Assembly (NCBI GenBank): GCA_029216955.1
Contig: JANAVB010029819.1
Span: 34,790,861 to 34,854,860 of the forward strand
DNA length: 64,000 bases
Direction of reading: 5' to 3'
DNA from: Iris pallida
Lineage: Eukaryota; Streptophyta; Magnoliopsida; Asparagales; Iridaceae
Numbering within the stretch: the stretch's first letter is position 1; every line of letters starts with the position of its first letter. The position numbers were made by a program, and so were the translations under genes. Below the pieces are notes generated by a model. The model had not been told where the DNA came from. It ran no database searches and saw nothing but the letters and a program-made list of their open reading frames with translations. This document shows, piece after piece, positions 33,541 through 44,510 of the stretch.

Positions 33541-33632
<92 letters not shown>
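33541..33632. repeat. (AT)n microsatellite
   Basis: About 46 AT units. Open frames of repeated Tyr-Ile over it are artefacts. Confidence 0.95.
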
Positions 33633-33634
<2 letters not shown>

Positions 33635-34642
33635 CCCCTATTTTTCAAATTTCATTTTAATTAGTGCTAATTAATTATTAATGTTAATTTTAGCCTTAAA
33701 ATAATTATTAGGATTTTTAGGAATTTTTCTAGAATTTTTAAACGATTTTTAAATGAGTTTTTAATACAAAAATATTGATTTGTAATTTTCTAAAATGTTT
33801 TAATATCATTTTGCAATTTTTTGATTTATTTTTATATCTGTATGCAATTTATTTAATTGTTAATATGTCAATTTGTAATTAGTGAATTGTTTTTAATTAT
33901 GGAACGCAAATTTATATTTACATATTAGGGACTTGGGGACCTATCCGTAAATTCCTAAACTACAGGGACCTAAACACAATTCCTAACCCTAACTGCCCCC
34001 GACGACCAGCCACGTCGTCGGCGACCGACCGACCTACTTTTTTCCGTCTTCTCCGGCCAATCCACCGCCTCAACACCCCTATAAAACCCCCCTTCGACTC
34101 CCCAGACCAAGCCCTAACCCACCACGACCACCACGACAGCCCCCAACCACCGCAGTCCTTCTTTCCCGACGAAAACCCTAGACCTAACCCTAACTCCAAC
34201 AACACCGCTCCGCCACCTCCCTAGTTACCCTTACTGCCCCCAACCACCGCCGACGAGCTCGCCACGCCGAGACGCGTCGATCGCCACCGCTCCGCCACCG
34301 TCCCGACGCCCCTAGCCGCCGTCTCCGCCTTCGAAAACTTCCTCCGAAGTCGGACACGTATGTAGCATTGTTTTCTCATGTCGTGCGTGTCTCGTGTTGA
34401 GTCCATATTGTTCGCCGTGTCCTGGCGAGCACGAGCGTGGAACTGGACACGCGAGACTGAACTCGTACGTGTCGTGCCAGCCCAGACACGTTAATACCTG
34501 TGTCCCTAACTGTCAGGACACAGGACCGTGTATTATTTTTTTTTTATCTTTTAAATCACTTAAAACCTAATAAAATCTACCTAAGTCCTAACCTTAACAC
34601 AACTGATGGGCTGACCCCCTGGCCAGCCCGTCCTAAACTAAA

Positions 34643-34750
34643 CCCCCCCCCCCCCCCCCCCCGCTGGCTCAGGTTCGAGCCCCCCTTCACTTCTTTTCTG
34701 TTTTCTTTTTCTTTTCTTTTTCTGTTTCTGTTATATATATATATTTTATA

Positions 34751-34822
<72 letters not shown>

Positions 34823-34954
34823 TATGTATATATGTATATACTGTATTTTAACAGTATTTTATATATATGTATATATATTTTTATGCTTAGTAAAATTTTA
34901 TATATTTATTTGTATTTATATACATATAGGTATATATGTATATATCTTCATATG

Positions 34955-34987
<33 letters not shown>

Positions 34988-35040
34988 ATATGTACAATAT
35001 TAGTGTATGTATATATATGTACTTTTATGTTTAAGTATTT

Positions 35041-35095
<55 letters not shown>
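34643..35095. repeat. C run and long TA/GTATA microsatellite tract
   Basis: A run of about 21 C at 34643-34663 is followed by AT repeats at about 34732-34819 and 35043-35095, with interspersed TATGTATATA words between them. Confidence 0.9.
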
Positions 35096-35100
<5 letters not shown>

Positions 35101-35396
35101 TTTCAACATATGTATGTATATATTTATTTTGTATAATTTTACCATATTAAAATAATAATATTTATTTTGCACTATTACCAAATTGTATTTTTAGTGTATT
35201 TAAATTACTGCAACCATTTGGTGTCCAAGCCTAGCATGGGTATTTGGGCCCAAATGTGTTTTCACACATTCAAGACCTGTACAAGTCATATTGGACTTGA
35301 TTCATGGCCTTGGGTCCTGTATTTGAACTTTAGTTCAAATTATATACATGGACAAAATACGCAGATAATTAATTATTTAATTTCAATTGTGTGTAG

Positions 35397-36346
35397 TGAA
35401 GAACAGTTTGGCAACTCTAGAGGGGGGTGAATAGAGTTTATATAGAAAAATAGCCGATTAAAAATAACTCTTTCACCAACAATAAAAAAAATCAGAGTAA
35501 AGTGCGGAAAATAAATGAAGAGCAGAAGAGCATACGCAAACACAACGATTTTAACCTGGTTTCCCTCGTGGAGGACTAGTCCAGGCCTGAGAACTCTAGC
35601 TCAGGATTAAATCCACTATTTGTGAAATAGTAGCTTACAACCCGTGCCTTTACTTCAGAAGAGCACGTCAACTTCTTACAGAGAATCGCAGTGGCGATTG
35701 CTTGGAATTGTCCAAGCGACTTCTTCACTCTTGCACAAGAATCCTAACTGAGAGATGCTGAGCACTCGAGACTTAGGAGGCTTGTGGCTAGTAGATAGGA
35801 ATGGTATGGCTTATTGAGCTTGTAGGAGAGAAGAGAAGAGAAGATTGAGTGAGTTAAAAAAAGAGAGAATTCATGCCCTATTTATAGTGTTTTTAGAGGC
35901 AGAATTCGGCCAGAATTCGGGTAGAAAAATTCAAAAATTTGGCCGTTGGACAGCTAGCAACCAGCTAACCCTAAAATTAGGGTTCCTGATTTCTAGGGGA
36001 CAGAGTTCGGCCCGAACTCTGTGTGGAGGCAGAGTTCGGCCCGAACTCTGTCTCCAGAGCACAGAGTGGTTCTAAGTGGGACTTGTGGGCATTTTTTGTT
36101 TTGGTGGAGCTTGGGATTTTGGGTAGGCTTATAGACTAAGTTCCAAGAGCTCAGCATAACTCAGAGTACATACTTCTAGACTCAATAAAAATATAAAAGT
36201 ACAGACTCGAAAATACACTGAGAGTCGGAAACTGAGCTTTTGTCTGTCCTGAACTGAATGCAGACGTCGTGTGTCGTATTGAATTTATACAGATATTATT
36301 TAGTCAATGTAGTCAATATTTGGTTGACTGTGACTTTGTGTCAACA
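35397..36346 (-). repeat. 3' LTR of Copia element 2
   Basis: 950 bp, beginning TGTTGACACA on the - strand. It shares with the other LTR two copies of the inverted word pair AGAGTTCGG/CCGAACTCT near 36002-36055 and the box CTATAAATAGG near 35876-35888. Confidence 0.95.
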
Positions 36347-36362
36347 ATCTTCCCCATATTGA

Positions 36363-37160
36363 TAATTGACAAAATAATAAATATATATTTCAATATTCAT
36401 ACCTGGACACAGTTGGTTAAAACACAGCTCCCCCATAAACAATGCAAACACAGCTCCCCCATAAACAATGCCGAGCTAGAATAAGATAGCTCTCCCGTAA
36501 TCAGTGAATGGTGCCGAGCTAGAATCAATAGCTCTCCCCCGTAAATAATGCATAGAACCTGTGGCCTGATAAAAATATTTTCCCAAAAGCAGACACAAGC
36601 ACAGACAGATATACATTTGAAATATACATATTTCTCCCCCTTTTGGCAGTTAGCAATATAAAGGATCATATAGACTGCATAAGATAGCAGTATAGACAAT
36701 GAAAATTAATCCAACCACACCAAGCAGAGAAGAAACAGTATAATACTAATAAAACAAGTCACTGACATAAAGTAAAACTACGAAAAATAGCATAAAATGT
36801 TATCCACCAACCAGAATGACAAGCACATCATCAGGGTGTGAAGACAGAAATCCAGTACATATATCCATAACAAACTGAAATAACTAAAATCAAAAGGCAA
36901 CTAAGACCATCAGCAGTGGCAGCAGCATATCAAGCCAATCTCCATCATGGAGCACGAGAAGGTCCTGGAACATCTGAAGGACCAGGGAATGAGCGACGAG
37001 GGTCCACAAAAGCATCATCAGGATCCATATACCTCATGACCCACGGATCGTCTATACGATGACCCGCGCGATCTGGATCCCGCTCAATAGGCACATACAG
37101 ATCAGGATGACGAGCAAGCGAATACCGTATATCATGCAGAGAGTTCCCAAGGGCACTGAT
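36363..37160 (-). other. Copia element 2, spacer between third frame and 3' LTR
   Basis: A-rich on the + strand, without coding potential. It contains short duplicated words (AGCTCCCCCATAAACAATGC, near 36422-36470). Spacers of this kind are usual in SIRE elements. Confidence 0.6.
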
Positions 37161-38019
37161 CTACAAGGTGGTACGGTAATCCTGCTGCGTCCAGCGATCA
37201 TCCTCAACGGCAAAACGATCGCGAAGCATAGTCTGAAGAGAATCCAGGTTGGCAGGAGGAGGAGGTGCATCCTGACCGAGTGGAGGGGCGTCAGGCTCCT
37301 CATCAGCAGAATGCTCAGATGACTCAGAAGCAGCGATAGGCTGAAGGTGTCGTGCCTTGGATAGAAAGACAGGTGCAGGCATGAACGGACAAGCATCAAG
37401 TGGTATATGAAAAGCACGAAAGATCAAAGGAAGATACAGAGGATAAACCAAAGCTCGTGGTTTCCTCCTACAGCGAATTATCCAGTCCATCATGGTACGT
37501 GGAAGATTGAAAGGAATTCCAAAATGAAGATGATAAAGAGCAGATATTTCAAGATAAGTGAGGTCATCATGGGAACCTGTTTTGGGTAGAATGGTGTTAG
37601 AAATAATCCAATGAAGGTCAGAAAAATATGGGTTGAGATATTTAGCCGTGAGCTTGCGAGGACGTGTGTATGGAGTACACAAATCGTCCTTAAAGCTCTC
37701 AAGGGAAATTTCGTCGGAACGAGCGAGCGTCAACTAGCTTTTCCCAAGAATTGGGCTCTTGAAGATCAAGATATTCGGCTAAGTCAAAGTCATCAAAAGA
37801 TATATTGATACCTGCAACTCGTGAATAAATATGAAGGTCATCAAAGGTTAAGTTGCAGTAGAACATTTGGTCGGGTGAAATATTGACTATTGGATTAGAA
37901 TTGATCCAACGGCAGAGCCAGATCCCCTGGAACCTAAGAACCGAACTCGGCCCGAACTCTGATAGGGGCAGAGTTCGGCCCGAGTTCTGGATCAATGTTC
38001 CAGAACTGAAAACAGGCAA
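37161..38019 (-). pseudogene. Third reading frame of Copia element 2 (env-position protein)
   Basis: Two overlapping - strand frames, 38019-37699 and 37733-37161, together code for a protein of about 270 residues and are separated by a one-base type frame change near 37700-37730. The first holds a YCNLTFDDLHIYSRV stretch; the second ends in a proline- and acid-rich region (EEPDAPPLGQDAPPPP). The arrangement of pol, then this frame, then the LTR is that of SIRE-lineage elements, where the extra gene has been called envelope-like. The sequence resembles the 'putative plant transposon protein' type, and I see no clear signal peptide or fusion peptide. Function is unknown. Confidence 0.5.
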
Positions 38020-38386
38020 AGAACATGAAGAAAATGTTTAAGAGTTAAACAAAAGATAGTTGAGGACAACAAAGAGTGTTGAATTTAAAAAAATAGATAG
38101 AGAGGTACTCAGAAAATAGAATGAACTTTAGAAAATATCAATTAGGCAATATTAAATCGAAAACGAGCCATATAATAAATAAGGACATATACTGTGGTTC
38201 AATAGTCCAAATTTGCCATGGGTTAGCTGCAGGGGCCGGATCCCAGCTAGCGGTAGTCCTGAGGACTAGTGCACCGTGTCGCTTAGGCTTTTACGCCTTG
38301 TTGTCAGAAGGACCCTTTCGGCTTGTACCCATACCAAATTCTTCGTAAAAGAATCACAATATACTCGATATTTACGCAGGTGAGTT

Positions 38387-40636
38387 TCAATTTATAACTG
38401 CTTCATCTAAAATTCCAAGTTCACGACAAAGAAAATTGAAGCGCTCTTCGGATAGTGGCTTAGTAAAGAAATCTGCCAGCTGATGATCAGTATCAATAAA
38501 TTCTAAGTTAATCGTGCCATTTTGCTGATGATCACGCAAAAAGTGGTGTCTGATTTCAATGTGTTTTGTGCGTGAGTGGCAGACAGGGTTCTTAGTCAAA
38601 TTGATTGCACTAGTATTGTCATAGAATATAGGAATATGCATGAAAGATAACTTATAGTCCTCAAGGGTTTGCTTCATCCACATAATTTGTGCACAACAAC
38701 GCCCAGCTGCTATGTATTCAGCTTCTGTTGTGGATAGTGCAACAGAGTTCTGCTTCTTGCTAAACCAGGAGACTAAAGCTTTTCCTAATAAATGACACGT
38801 GCCGCTCGTACTTTTACGGTCGACCTTGCATCCAGCGAAGTCAGCATCAGAGTAACCAATAAGATCAAATGATGTTGACTTGGGATACCATAGGCCCACT
38901 GTAACCGTACCCTTAAGGTATCTAAAGATACGCTTAACCGCGGTCATGTGTGATTCCTTAGGATTAGCTTGATATCTAGCACATAGGCAAACACTGAACA
39001 TGATATCGGGACGACTAGCAGTTAAATAAAGTAAGCTGCCTATCATACCTCGATACTTACGTTGATCAACAGGTTTGCCACTCTCATCTGGTTCGAGTTT
39101 GGTTGAAGTAGCCATTGGCGTGCTGATTGGTTTGATGTTGTCAAGATCGAACTTCTTCAGCATGTCCTTGGTGTACTTTGATTGGCAGATGAAAGTTCCA
39201 TTAGCCAGTTGTTTTACTTGCAGACCAAGAAAATAGTTGAGCTCTCCCATCAAGCTCATCTCAAATTCCGTCTGCCTACACTTGGCAAATTCTTGACAAA
39301 GAGTTTCATCAGTAGACCCAAAAATAATATCATCAACATAAATCTGAATTAATAGAATGGTGTCTTTGAAAGATTTGATAAACAGTGTAGTGTCAATTTT
39401 TCCTTTTGAAAAACCTTTCTCAAGCAAGAAACTGCTTAGCCTTTCATACCAAGCTCTGGGGGCTTGTTTAAGGCCATAAAGCGCTTTCTTCAGCTTGAAC
39501 ACGTGGTCGGGAAATTTGTGATTTTCAAAGCCAGGGGGTTGTTTGACATAAACTTCCTCCTTAATAAAGCCATTCAAGAAAGCACTTTTAACATCCATTT
39601 GAAATAATTTAAAGTTCTGATGATTGGCAAAAGCACAAAGCATCTGAATGGATTCTAGTCTAGCAACAGGAGCATATGTCTCATCGTAGTCGATACCTTC
39701 CTCTTGATTGTATCCTTGAGCTACTAGACGGGCTTTGTTACGAGTGACTGAACCATCTTCATTTACTTTATTTCTAAACACCCATTTGGTACCAATTATT
39801 GAGTGATTAGCCGGTCTAGGAACTAGTTCCCATACTTGGCTCCTCTCAAATTGGTTGAGTTCTTCTTGCATAGCAGAAATCCAAAATTCATCATTAAAAG
39901 CTTCAGAAATGTTTTTAGGCTCTACTTGTGAAATGAAGGCAGTGCTAGCAACGGAGTCTCTTAGTGATGATCTAGTAGTTACTCCACGTGAAACTTCTCC
40001 TATAACTAAATTTTCTGGATGAGAAGGTTTGAAAGAGAATTTCTTAGGCAAACCCTCTAGAGAATTAGTTTCGGTTGAAGTATTCATTGGAGTAGAAGTT
40101 GATGGCTCAACGTCATCATCAAGAGTACTTGCTGCACTGTTGTCTTCATCAAAAGTCACATTTGTTGACTCTTCCACAATAAGTGAGCGTTTATTAAAAA
40201 CTCTATATCCCTTACTCTTGGCGGCATAACCAAGAAAGATACCATCGTCAACTTTGGCATCAAATTTGCCTAAGTTGTCTTTGGTGTTAAGGATAAAACA
40301 TCTACAGCCAAAAACTTTAAAATAAGAAACATTGGGGGTTCTCCCAAACCAAAGCTCATAGGGTGTTTTCTTCGTAATGGGACGAATCAGCACCCTATTC
40401 AAAATGTGGCATGCTGTACTAACAGCTTCTGCCCAAAAATATTTCGGAAGTAAAAATTTATTCAACATGACTCTGGCCATATCACCGAGAGTTCCATTCT
40501 TCCGCTCCACAACACCATTTTGTTGAGGAGTTCTAGGACAAGAAAATTCATGATCAAAGCCATTTGCATTACAAAAACTTTCAAAATCATAATTTACGAA
40601 TTTGCCTCCATGATCACTTCGGATTCGAGTAATCAT
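38387..40636 (-). CDS. Copia element 2 Pol: integrase core, reverse transcriptase, RNase H (749 codons)
   Basis: The open frame starts in the integrase core ([10 protein letters not shown], with the DDE-type second Asp), then [11 protein letters not shown] with the catalytic Glu, and the [12 protein letters not shown]-terminal motif. An acidic linker precedes the Copia reverse transcriptase, with the [10 protein letters not shown] region, [14 protein letters not shown], and YVDD at 39329-39340. RNase H follows with [18 protein letters not shown] and [10 protein letters not shown], ending in the usual FTKPL..ERF stretch. A one-base frame break between 40636 and 40663 separates it from the upstream integrase part, so the complete Pol is not made without correction. 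All catalytic residues I can check are present. Confidence 0.92.
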   Translation of the reverse strand: MITRIRSDHGGKFVNYDFESFCNANGFDHEFSCPRTPQQNGVVERKNGTLGDMARVMLNKFLLPKYFWAEAVSTACHILNRVLIRPITKKTPYELWFGRTPNVSYFKVFGCRCFILNTKDNLGKFDAKVDDGIFLGYAAKSKGYRVFNKRSLIVEESTNVTFDEDNSAASTLDDDVEPSTSTPMNTSTETNSLEGLPKKFSFKPSHPENLVIGEVSRGVTTRSSLRDSVASTAFISQVEPKNISEAFNDEFWISAMQEELNQFERSQVWELVPRPANHSIIGTKWVFRNKVNEDGSVTRNKARLVAQGYNQEEGIDYDETYAPVARLESIQMLCAFANHQNFKLFQMDVKSAFLNGFIKEEVYVKQPPGFENHKFPDHVFKLKKALYGLKQAPRAWYERLSSFLLEKGFSKGKIDTTLFIKSFKDTILLIQIYVDDIIFGSTDETLCQEFAKCRQTEFEMSLMGELNYFLGLQVKQLANGTFICQSKYTKDMLKKFDLDNIKPISTPMATSTKLEPDESGKPVDQRKYRGMIGSLLYLTASRPDIMFSVCLCARYQANPKESHMTAVKRIFRYLKGTVTVGLWYPKSTSFDLIGYSDADFAGCKVDRKSTSGTCHLLGKALVSWFSKKQNSVALSTTEAEYIAAGRCCAQIMWMKQTLEDYKLSFMHIPIFYDNTSAINLTKNPVCHSRTKHIEIRHHFLRDHQQNGTINLEFIDTDHQLADFFTKPLSEERFNFLCRELGILDEAVIN

Positions 40637-40662
40637 GTAGCCTTTTTCGTTTTGAACTTTCT

Positions 40663-41424
40663 TTACAAAATTTTGAAAGCAGAAATAGCATCGCTCTTAT
40701 TAGCGAGAAAGAAAACCCAAGTAAATCTCGAAAAATCATCAACAATAACAAATGCATAAAGTTTGCCTCCAAGGCTAGCTATTCTACTAGGACCAAATAA
40801 ATCCATATGAAGTAGTTGCAAGGGTCTAGTAGTACTTACAGAGTTGATAGAATGAAATGAGAATTTAGTTGCCTTGTTTAGTTCACATTCGGCACATACC
40901 GTGTCCTTTTTGAACGTGATGTCAGGCAATCCTCTCACTAGCTTCTTGGTAGAAAGCCTGGATATAGCATCCATGTTGGCATGACCAAGACGCTGGTGCC
41001 AAAGTAGTCGTTCGTCTTTGTGGGCATATAGACATCTACCTGCATTGTTAGTATTTATAGAAAGATAGAAAATGTAGATATTGTCCTCTCTTTTCCCTTC
41101 AAAAGCAATGTCTCCTGTTGACCTATCATAGATGTAGCAACTGTTTTGTCCAAAGTCAATATCATATCCATGATCAGCAAGATGACTAATGCTGAGCAGG
41201 TTATGCTTTAACTCGGTCACTAGGCAGACATCCTTTATTACAGAAGAAGGAGGATGACCAATGATACCATTACCTATAATGTGCCCTTTGAGATTGTTAC
41301 CGAAGGATACGTATCCTTCTCTCTTCATCGATAGTGATGCAAAAAGATTTGCGTCTCCCGTCATATGTCGCGAGCATCCACTATCGAGAATCCACTTACT
41401 TTCAGTTGAGGAGGGAAGGTCCAC
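40663..41424 (-). CDS. Copia element 2 Pol: protease and integrase zinc domain
   Basis: This frame carries the aspartic protease motif [13 protein letters not shown] (about 41356-41394), the HHCC zinc-binding domain ([12 protein letters not shown] ... [11 protein letters not shown]), and the beginning of the integrase core (LLHMDLFGP, first catalytic Asp). It overlaps the end of gag by 23 bases in the +1 frame. It ends at 40663 through a one-base loss in a short T/A run (AFKIL then stop) before the core continues in the next frame. Confidence 0.9.
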   Translation of the reverse strand: MDLPSSTESKWILDSGCSRHMTGDANLFASLSMKREGYVSFGNNLKGHIIGNGIIGHPPSSVIKDVCLVTELKHNLLSISHLADHGYDIDFGQNSCYIYDRSTGDIAFEGKREDNIYIFYLSINTNNAGRCLYAHKDERLLWHQRLGHANMDAISRLSTKKLVRGLPDITFKKDTVCAECELNKATKFSFHSINSVSTTRPLQLLHMDLFGPSRIASLGGKLYAFVIVDDFSRFTWVFFLANKSDAISAFKIL

Positions 41425-43507
41425 CTACATCAAGAGTAGATGTGACCTTTGGTACCCGAGTTCTTGGGGGTCCTGAAAAGTTAGTCTTTGGGAACCAAGC
41501 ATATATCCTTTTATCTACAAGTCTTCTAACTCTGCACTGTGGTGAGATGTGTCCATGTAATCCACAATAAGTACAGATAGCATTCTTATTTATACTAGGA
41601 GCATGAGAATAATATCTATAAGCAACAGGATGATGGACATGATGTGAAGAGTTAGCATGGTGAAGATGATTATGCATGGAATAAGTGGCATGGTGATGGT
41701 GTCTATGATGGTATTGTCTATGATGTGTGACTTGCTGATATTGTCTAGATGGCATGTCATGATGATTTTGTCTATATGGTATATGAGAACCTTGTCTATA
41801 TGGCATTGCATGATGATTTTGTCTATATGGCATGGCATGATGATTTTTATGTGTGGAGTGATGTTGATTGTGTCTTTGTGCATGATGAGTGTGTACTGAG
41901 TGAGAATTGTTCTTACGTGCACGTGGTTTGTGAAAGTTTGTGTATATAAATGCATGGTTATGTGCTGCATGAGAATGACGTGATTGACTAGCATGAGTGG
42001 TATTGTGCCCATGTGATTGGGTTTGAGGTTGAACAACCTGTTTACCCAATTTGGTTTCTAATCTTTTAGAAACAGCTTGCAGTTCATCAACCTTAATATT
42101 TAAGCCATAAATCTTAGTCATGGAAATCTTGTGTCTACTCTTTTCTTCAGCAAGCAACGTGTTGAGAGTAGTGATTTCTTGAGTTTGTTGCTCAATACGT
42201 GCTTCAGCATCATGTAAGCTTAATTTAAGCTTGGATACTTCATCAGTGTCATTGGTGGGTGATGTATTTCTAACATTATCAAGAAGTAAAGAAATTCTTT
42301 GTATCTCATCTTCTAGACTTTTGATTTTGTCCTTGGCATGTTTATATTTACCGATGACCTTTTTATGATCATCGAGTAAATCAGTGAAAGCATCGCCAAG
42401 TTCATCAAAAGAGAAGTTATCCAGAGTTTCGTTAGATACCTTGTTAGAAGTTGCCATCAGGCACACATTTGCTGTATCTTGAGGAGAGTCCTTTTCTTCC
42501 TCAGAGTCACTTGCTTCACTTTCATGCCAGATGCCTGTATTGGCATATTTCTTTGATGAGTTCTTTTTGTATGGCTTCTCATAGCGGTTGCTCTTCTTCA
42601 GGAATGGGCAGTCTTTTCGGACATGTCCAGTTTTCTTGCAACCGTAACAAGTTGGTTCTTCTTCATCGTCTTCTTGAGATTCCTTCTTCCTTCGATTGAA
42701 GCGAAGGAATTTCCTGAAGTTGCGAACCATGAGAGCTTGGTCTTCATCATCCGAATTATCTTCTTCGGTCTCATCATGATTAGCTCTTCGTTGATGAGCT
42801 TTGAGTGCGATCTCCCTGGTCTTCGGAGCAGGCTCTTCGAAGTCCTTGAGGTCAAGCTCGTGAGTCATAAGCTTACCCATCAAGGTCTCCATTGACATTG
42901 TTGTGAGATCGTTTCCTTCTATGATGGCTGTCACCTTAGGGTTCCAAATCTTTGGTAGCCCTCTGAGCAGCTTACGAATCTTCTCGTGGTTTGAGTACTA
43001 CTTTCCAAGCGAGGATAGAGGATTGATGATGTCGAGGAATCTTTTGAACATTTGAGTGATCGTCTCACTTGGCTTCATCTTGAAAGCTTCGTATTCTTGA
43101 GTGAGACGGCTTATTTTGGATTCCTTGACCTGTGTGGTTCCTTCATGCGTTACTTCTAGAAGTCTCCATACTTCATGAGCAGTGGTGCATGTAGAGACCC
43201 TGTTGAACTCATTCCTGTCTATGGCACAGAATAAAGCATTAATAGCCCTAGCATCTAGACTTGCCTGTTTCTTCTCCTCGACAGAATATTTGTCGTGTGG
43301 TTTCTCAATGAGGTCACCATCGACAACTATTCTGGCGGGCTTTTTGTAACCGTCAGTGACGACAGTCCACAGGTCAAAGTCTAGAGACTTAAGATAGAAG
43401 CTCATCCTTGTTTTCCAATATGTGTAGTTAGTCCCATCAAATAGGGGAGGCCTATGAGTGGACTGACCTTCACCATGATTGGAAATCAAGGATTGTGTGG
43501 TTGCCAT
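41402..43507 (-). pseudogene. Copia element 2 Gag with one in-frame stop
   Basis: The - strand frame runs from ATG 43507 (MATTQSLISN) to a stop at 41402, interrupted only by a TAG at 42998-43000. The UBN2-type Gag domain is in the first 200 residues, and a first CCHC knuckle (CYGCKKTGHVRKDC) follows at about 42603-42645. A long coiled-coil-like acidic and lysine-rich stretch is next. Then comes a very histidine-rich region (about 41610-41990) with repeated HHAMPYRQN-type units, and a second knuckle-like CTYCGLHGHISPQC near 41539-41580. The long Gag with two knuckles and a coiled coil fits the SIRE/Maximus lineage. Confidence 0.88.
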
Positions 43508-43545
43508 GGATCAGCTCTTAGGATGTTAGTCCTTATAAAGAGAAC

Positions 43546-43560
43546 AGAGCTCTGATACCA
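43546..43560 (-). other. Primer-binding site of Copia element 2
   Basis: On the - strand TGGTATCAGAGCTC follows the 5' LTR after two bases, complementary to initiator Met-tRNA as in other Copia elements. Confidence 0.9.
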
Positions 43561-43562
43561 AT

Positions 43563-44510
43563 TGAAGAACAGTTTGGCAACTCTAGAGGGGGGTGAATAG
43601 AGTTTATATAGAAAAATAGCCAATTAAAAATAACTCTTTCACCAACAATAAAAAAATTAGAGTAAAGTGCGAAAAATAAATAAAGAGCAGAAGAGCATAC
43701 GCAAACACAACGATTTTAACCTGGTTTCCCTCGTGGAGGACTAGTCCAGGCCTGAGAACTCTAGCTCAGGATTAAATCCACTATTTGTGAAATAGTAGCT
43801 TACAACCCGTGCCTTTACTTCAGAAGAGCACGTCAACTTCTTACAGAGAATCTCAGTGGCGATTGCTTGGAATTGTCCAAGCGACTTCTTCACTCTTGCA
43901 CAAGAATTCTAACTGAGAGATGCTGAGCACTCGAGACTTAGGAGGCTTGTGGCTAGTAGATAGGAAGGGTATGGCTTATTGAGCTTGTAGGAGAGAAGAG
44001 AAGAGAAGATTGAGTGAGTTAAAAAAAGAGAGAATTCATGCCCTATTTATAGTGTTTTTAGAGGCAGAATTCGGCCAGAATTCGGGTAGGAAAATTCAAA
44101 AATTTGGCCGTTGGACAGCTAGCAACCAGCTAACCCTAAAATTAGGGTTCCTGATTTCTAGGGGACAGAGTTCGGCCCGAACTCTGTGTAGAGGCAAAGT
44201 TCGGCCCGAACTCTGTCTCCAGAGCACAGAGTGGTTCTAAGTGGGACTTGTGGGCATTTTTTGTTTTGGTGGAGCTTGGGATTTTGGGTAGGCTTATAGA
44301 CTAAGTTCCAAGAGCTCAGCATAACTCAGAGTACATACTTCTAGACTCAATAAAATATAAAAGTACAGACTCGAAAATATACTGAGAGTCGGAAACTGAG
44401 CTTTTGTCTGTCCTGAACTGAATGCAGACGTCGTGTGTCGTATTGAATTTATACAGATATTATTTAGTCAATGTAGTCAATATTTGGTTGACTGTGACTT
44501 TGTGTCAACA
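43563..44510 (-). repeat. 5' LTR of Copia element 2
   Basis: 948 bp. The TATA box CTATAAATAGG on the - strand at about 44040-44052 is the probable promoter of the element. AGAGTTCGG/CCGAACTCT inverted words are repeated near 44166-44215. Confidence 0.95.

Larger units (their letters stand above)
33425..35396 (+). mobile_element. Tekay-type Gypsy G1 LTR, second piece
   Basis: This continues the LTR begun at 29473. A TATA box CTATAAAACC is at about 34079, followed by a CCG-rich leader-like part and a GACACG/CGTGTC-rich field at about 34350-34520, as in solo LTR 1. It also holds microsatellites: AT at 33541-33632, a C run at 34643-34663, and ATAT/GTATAT tracts at 34732-35095. It is cut at 35396 by the SIRE-type Copia. 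Confidence 0.75.
35397..44510 (-). mobile_element. SIRE/Maximus-type Copia element 2, nearly complete
   Basis: The 9,114-bp element on the - strand is flanked by the target duplication TGTAG (35392-35396 and 44511-44515). The LTRs are 43563-44510 (5' for this strand) and 35397-36346 (3'). By eye they differ at only about 11 substitutions and two indels, so the insertion is recent. A Met-tRNA primer site (TGGTATCAGAGCTC on the - strand, 43560 downwards) and a purine tract (ATATGGGGAAGAT, near 36350-36362) are in place. Gag, pol and a third reading frame follow in that order. It carries one in-frame stop and at least two frame breaks. Confidence 0.93.
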
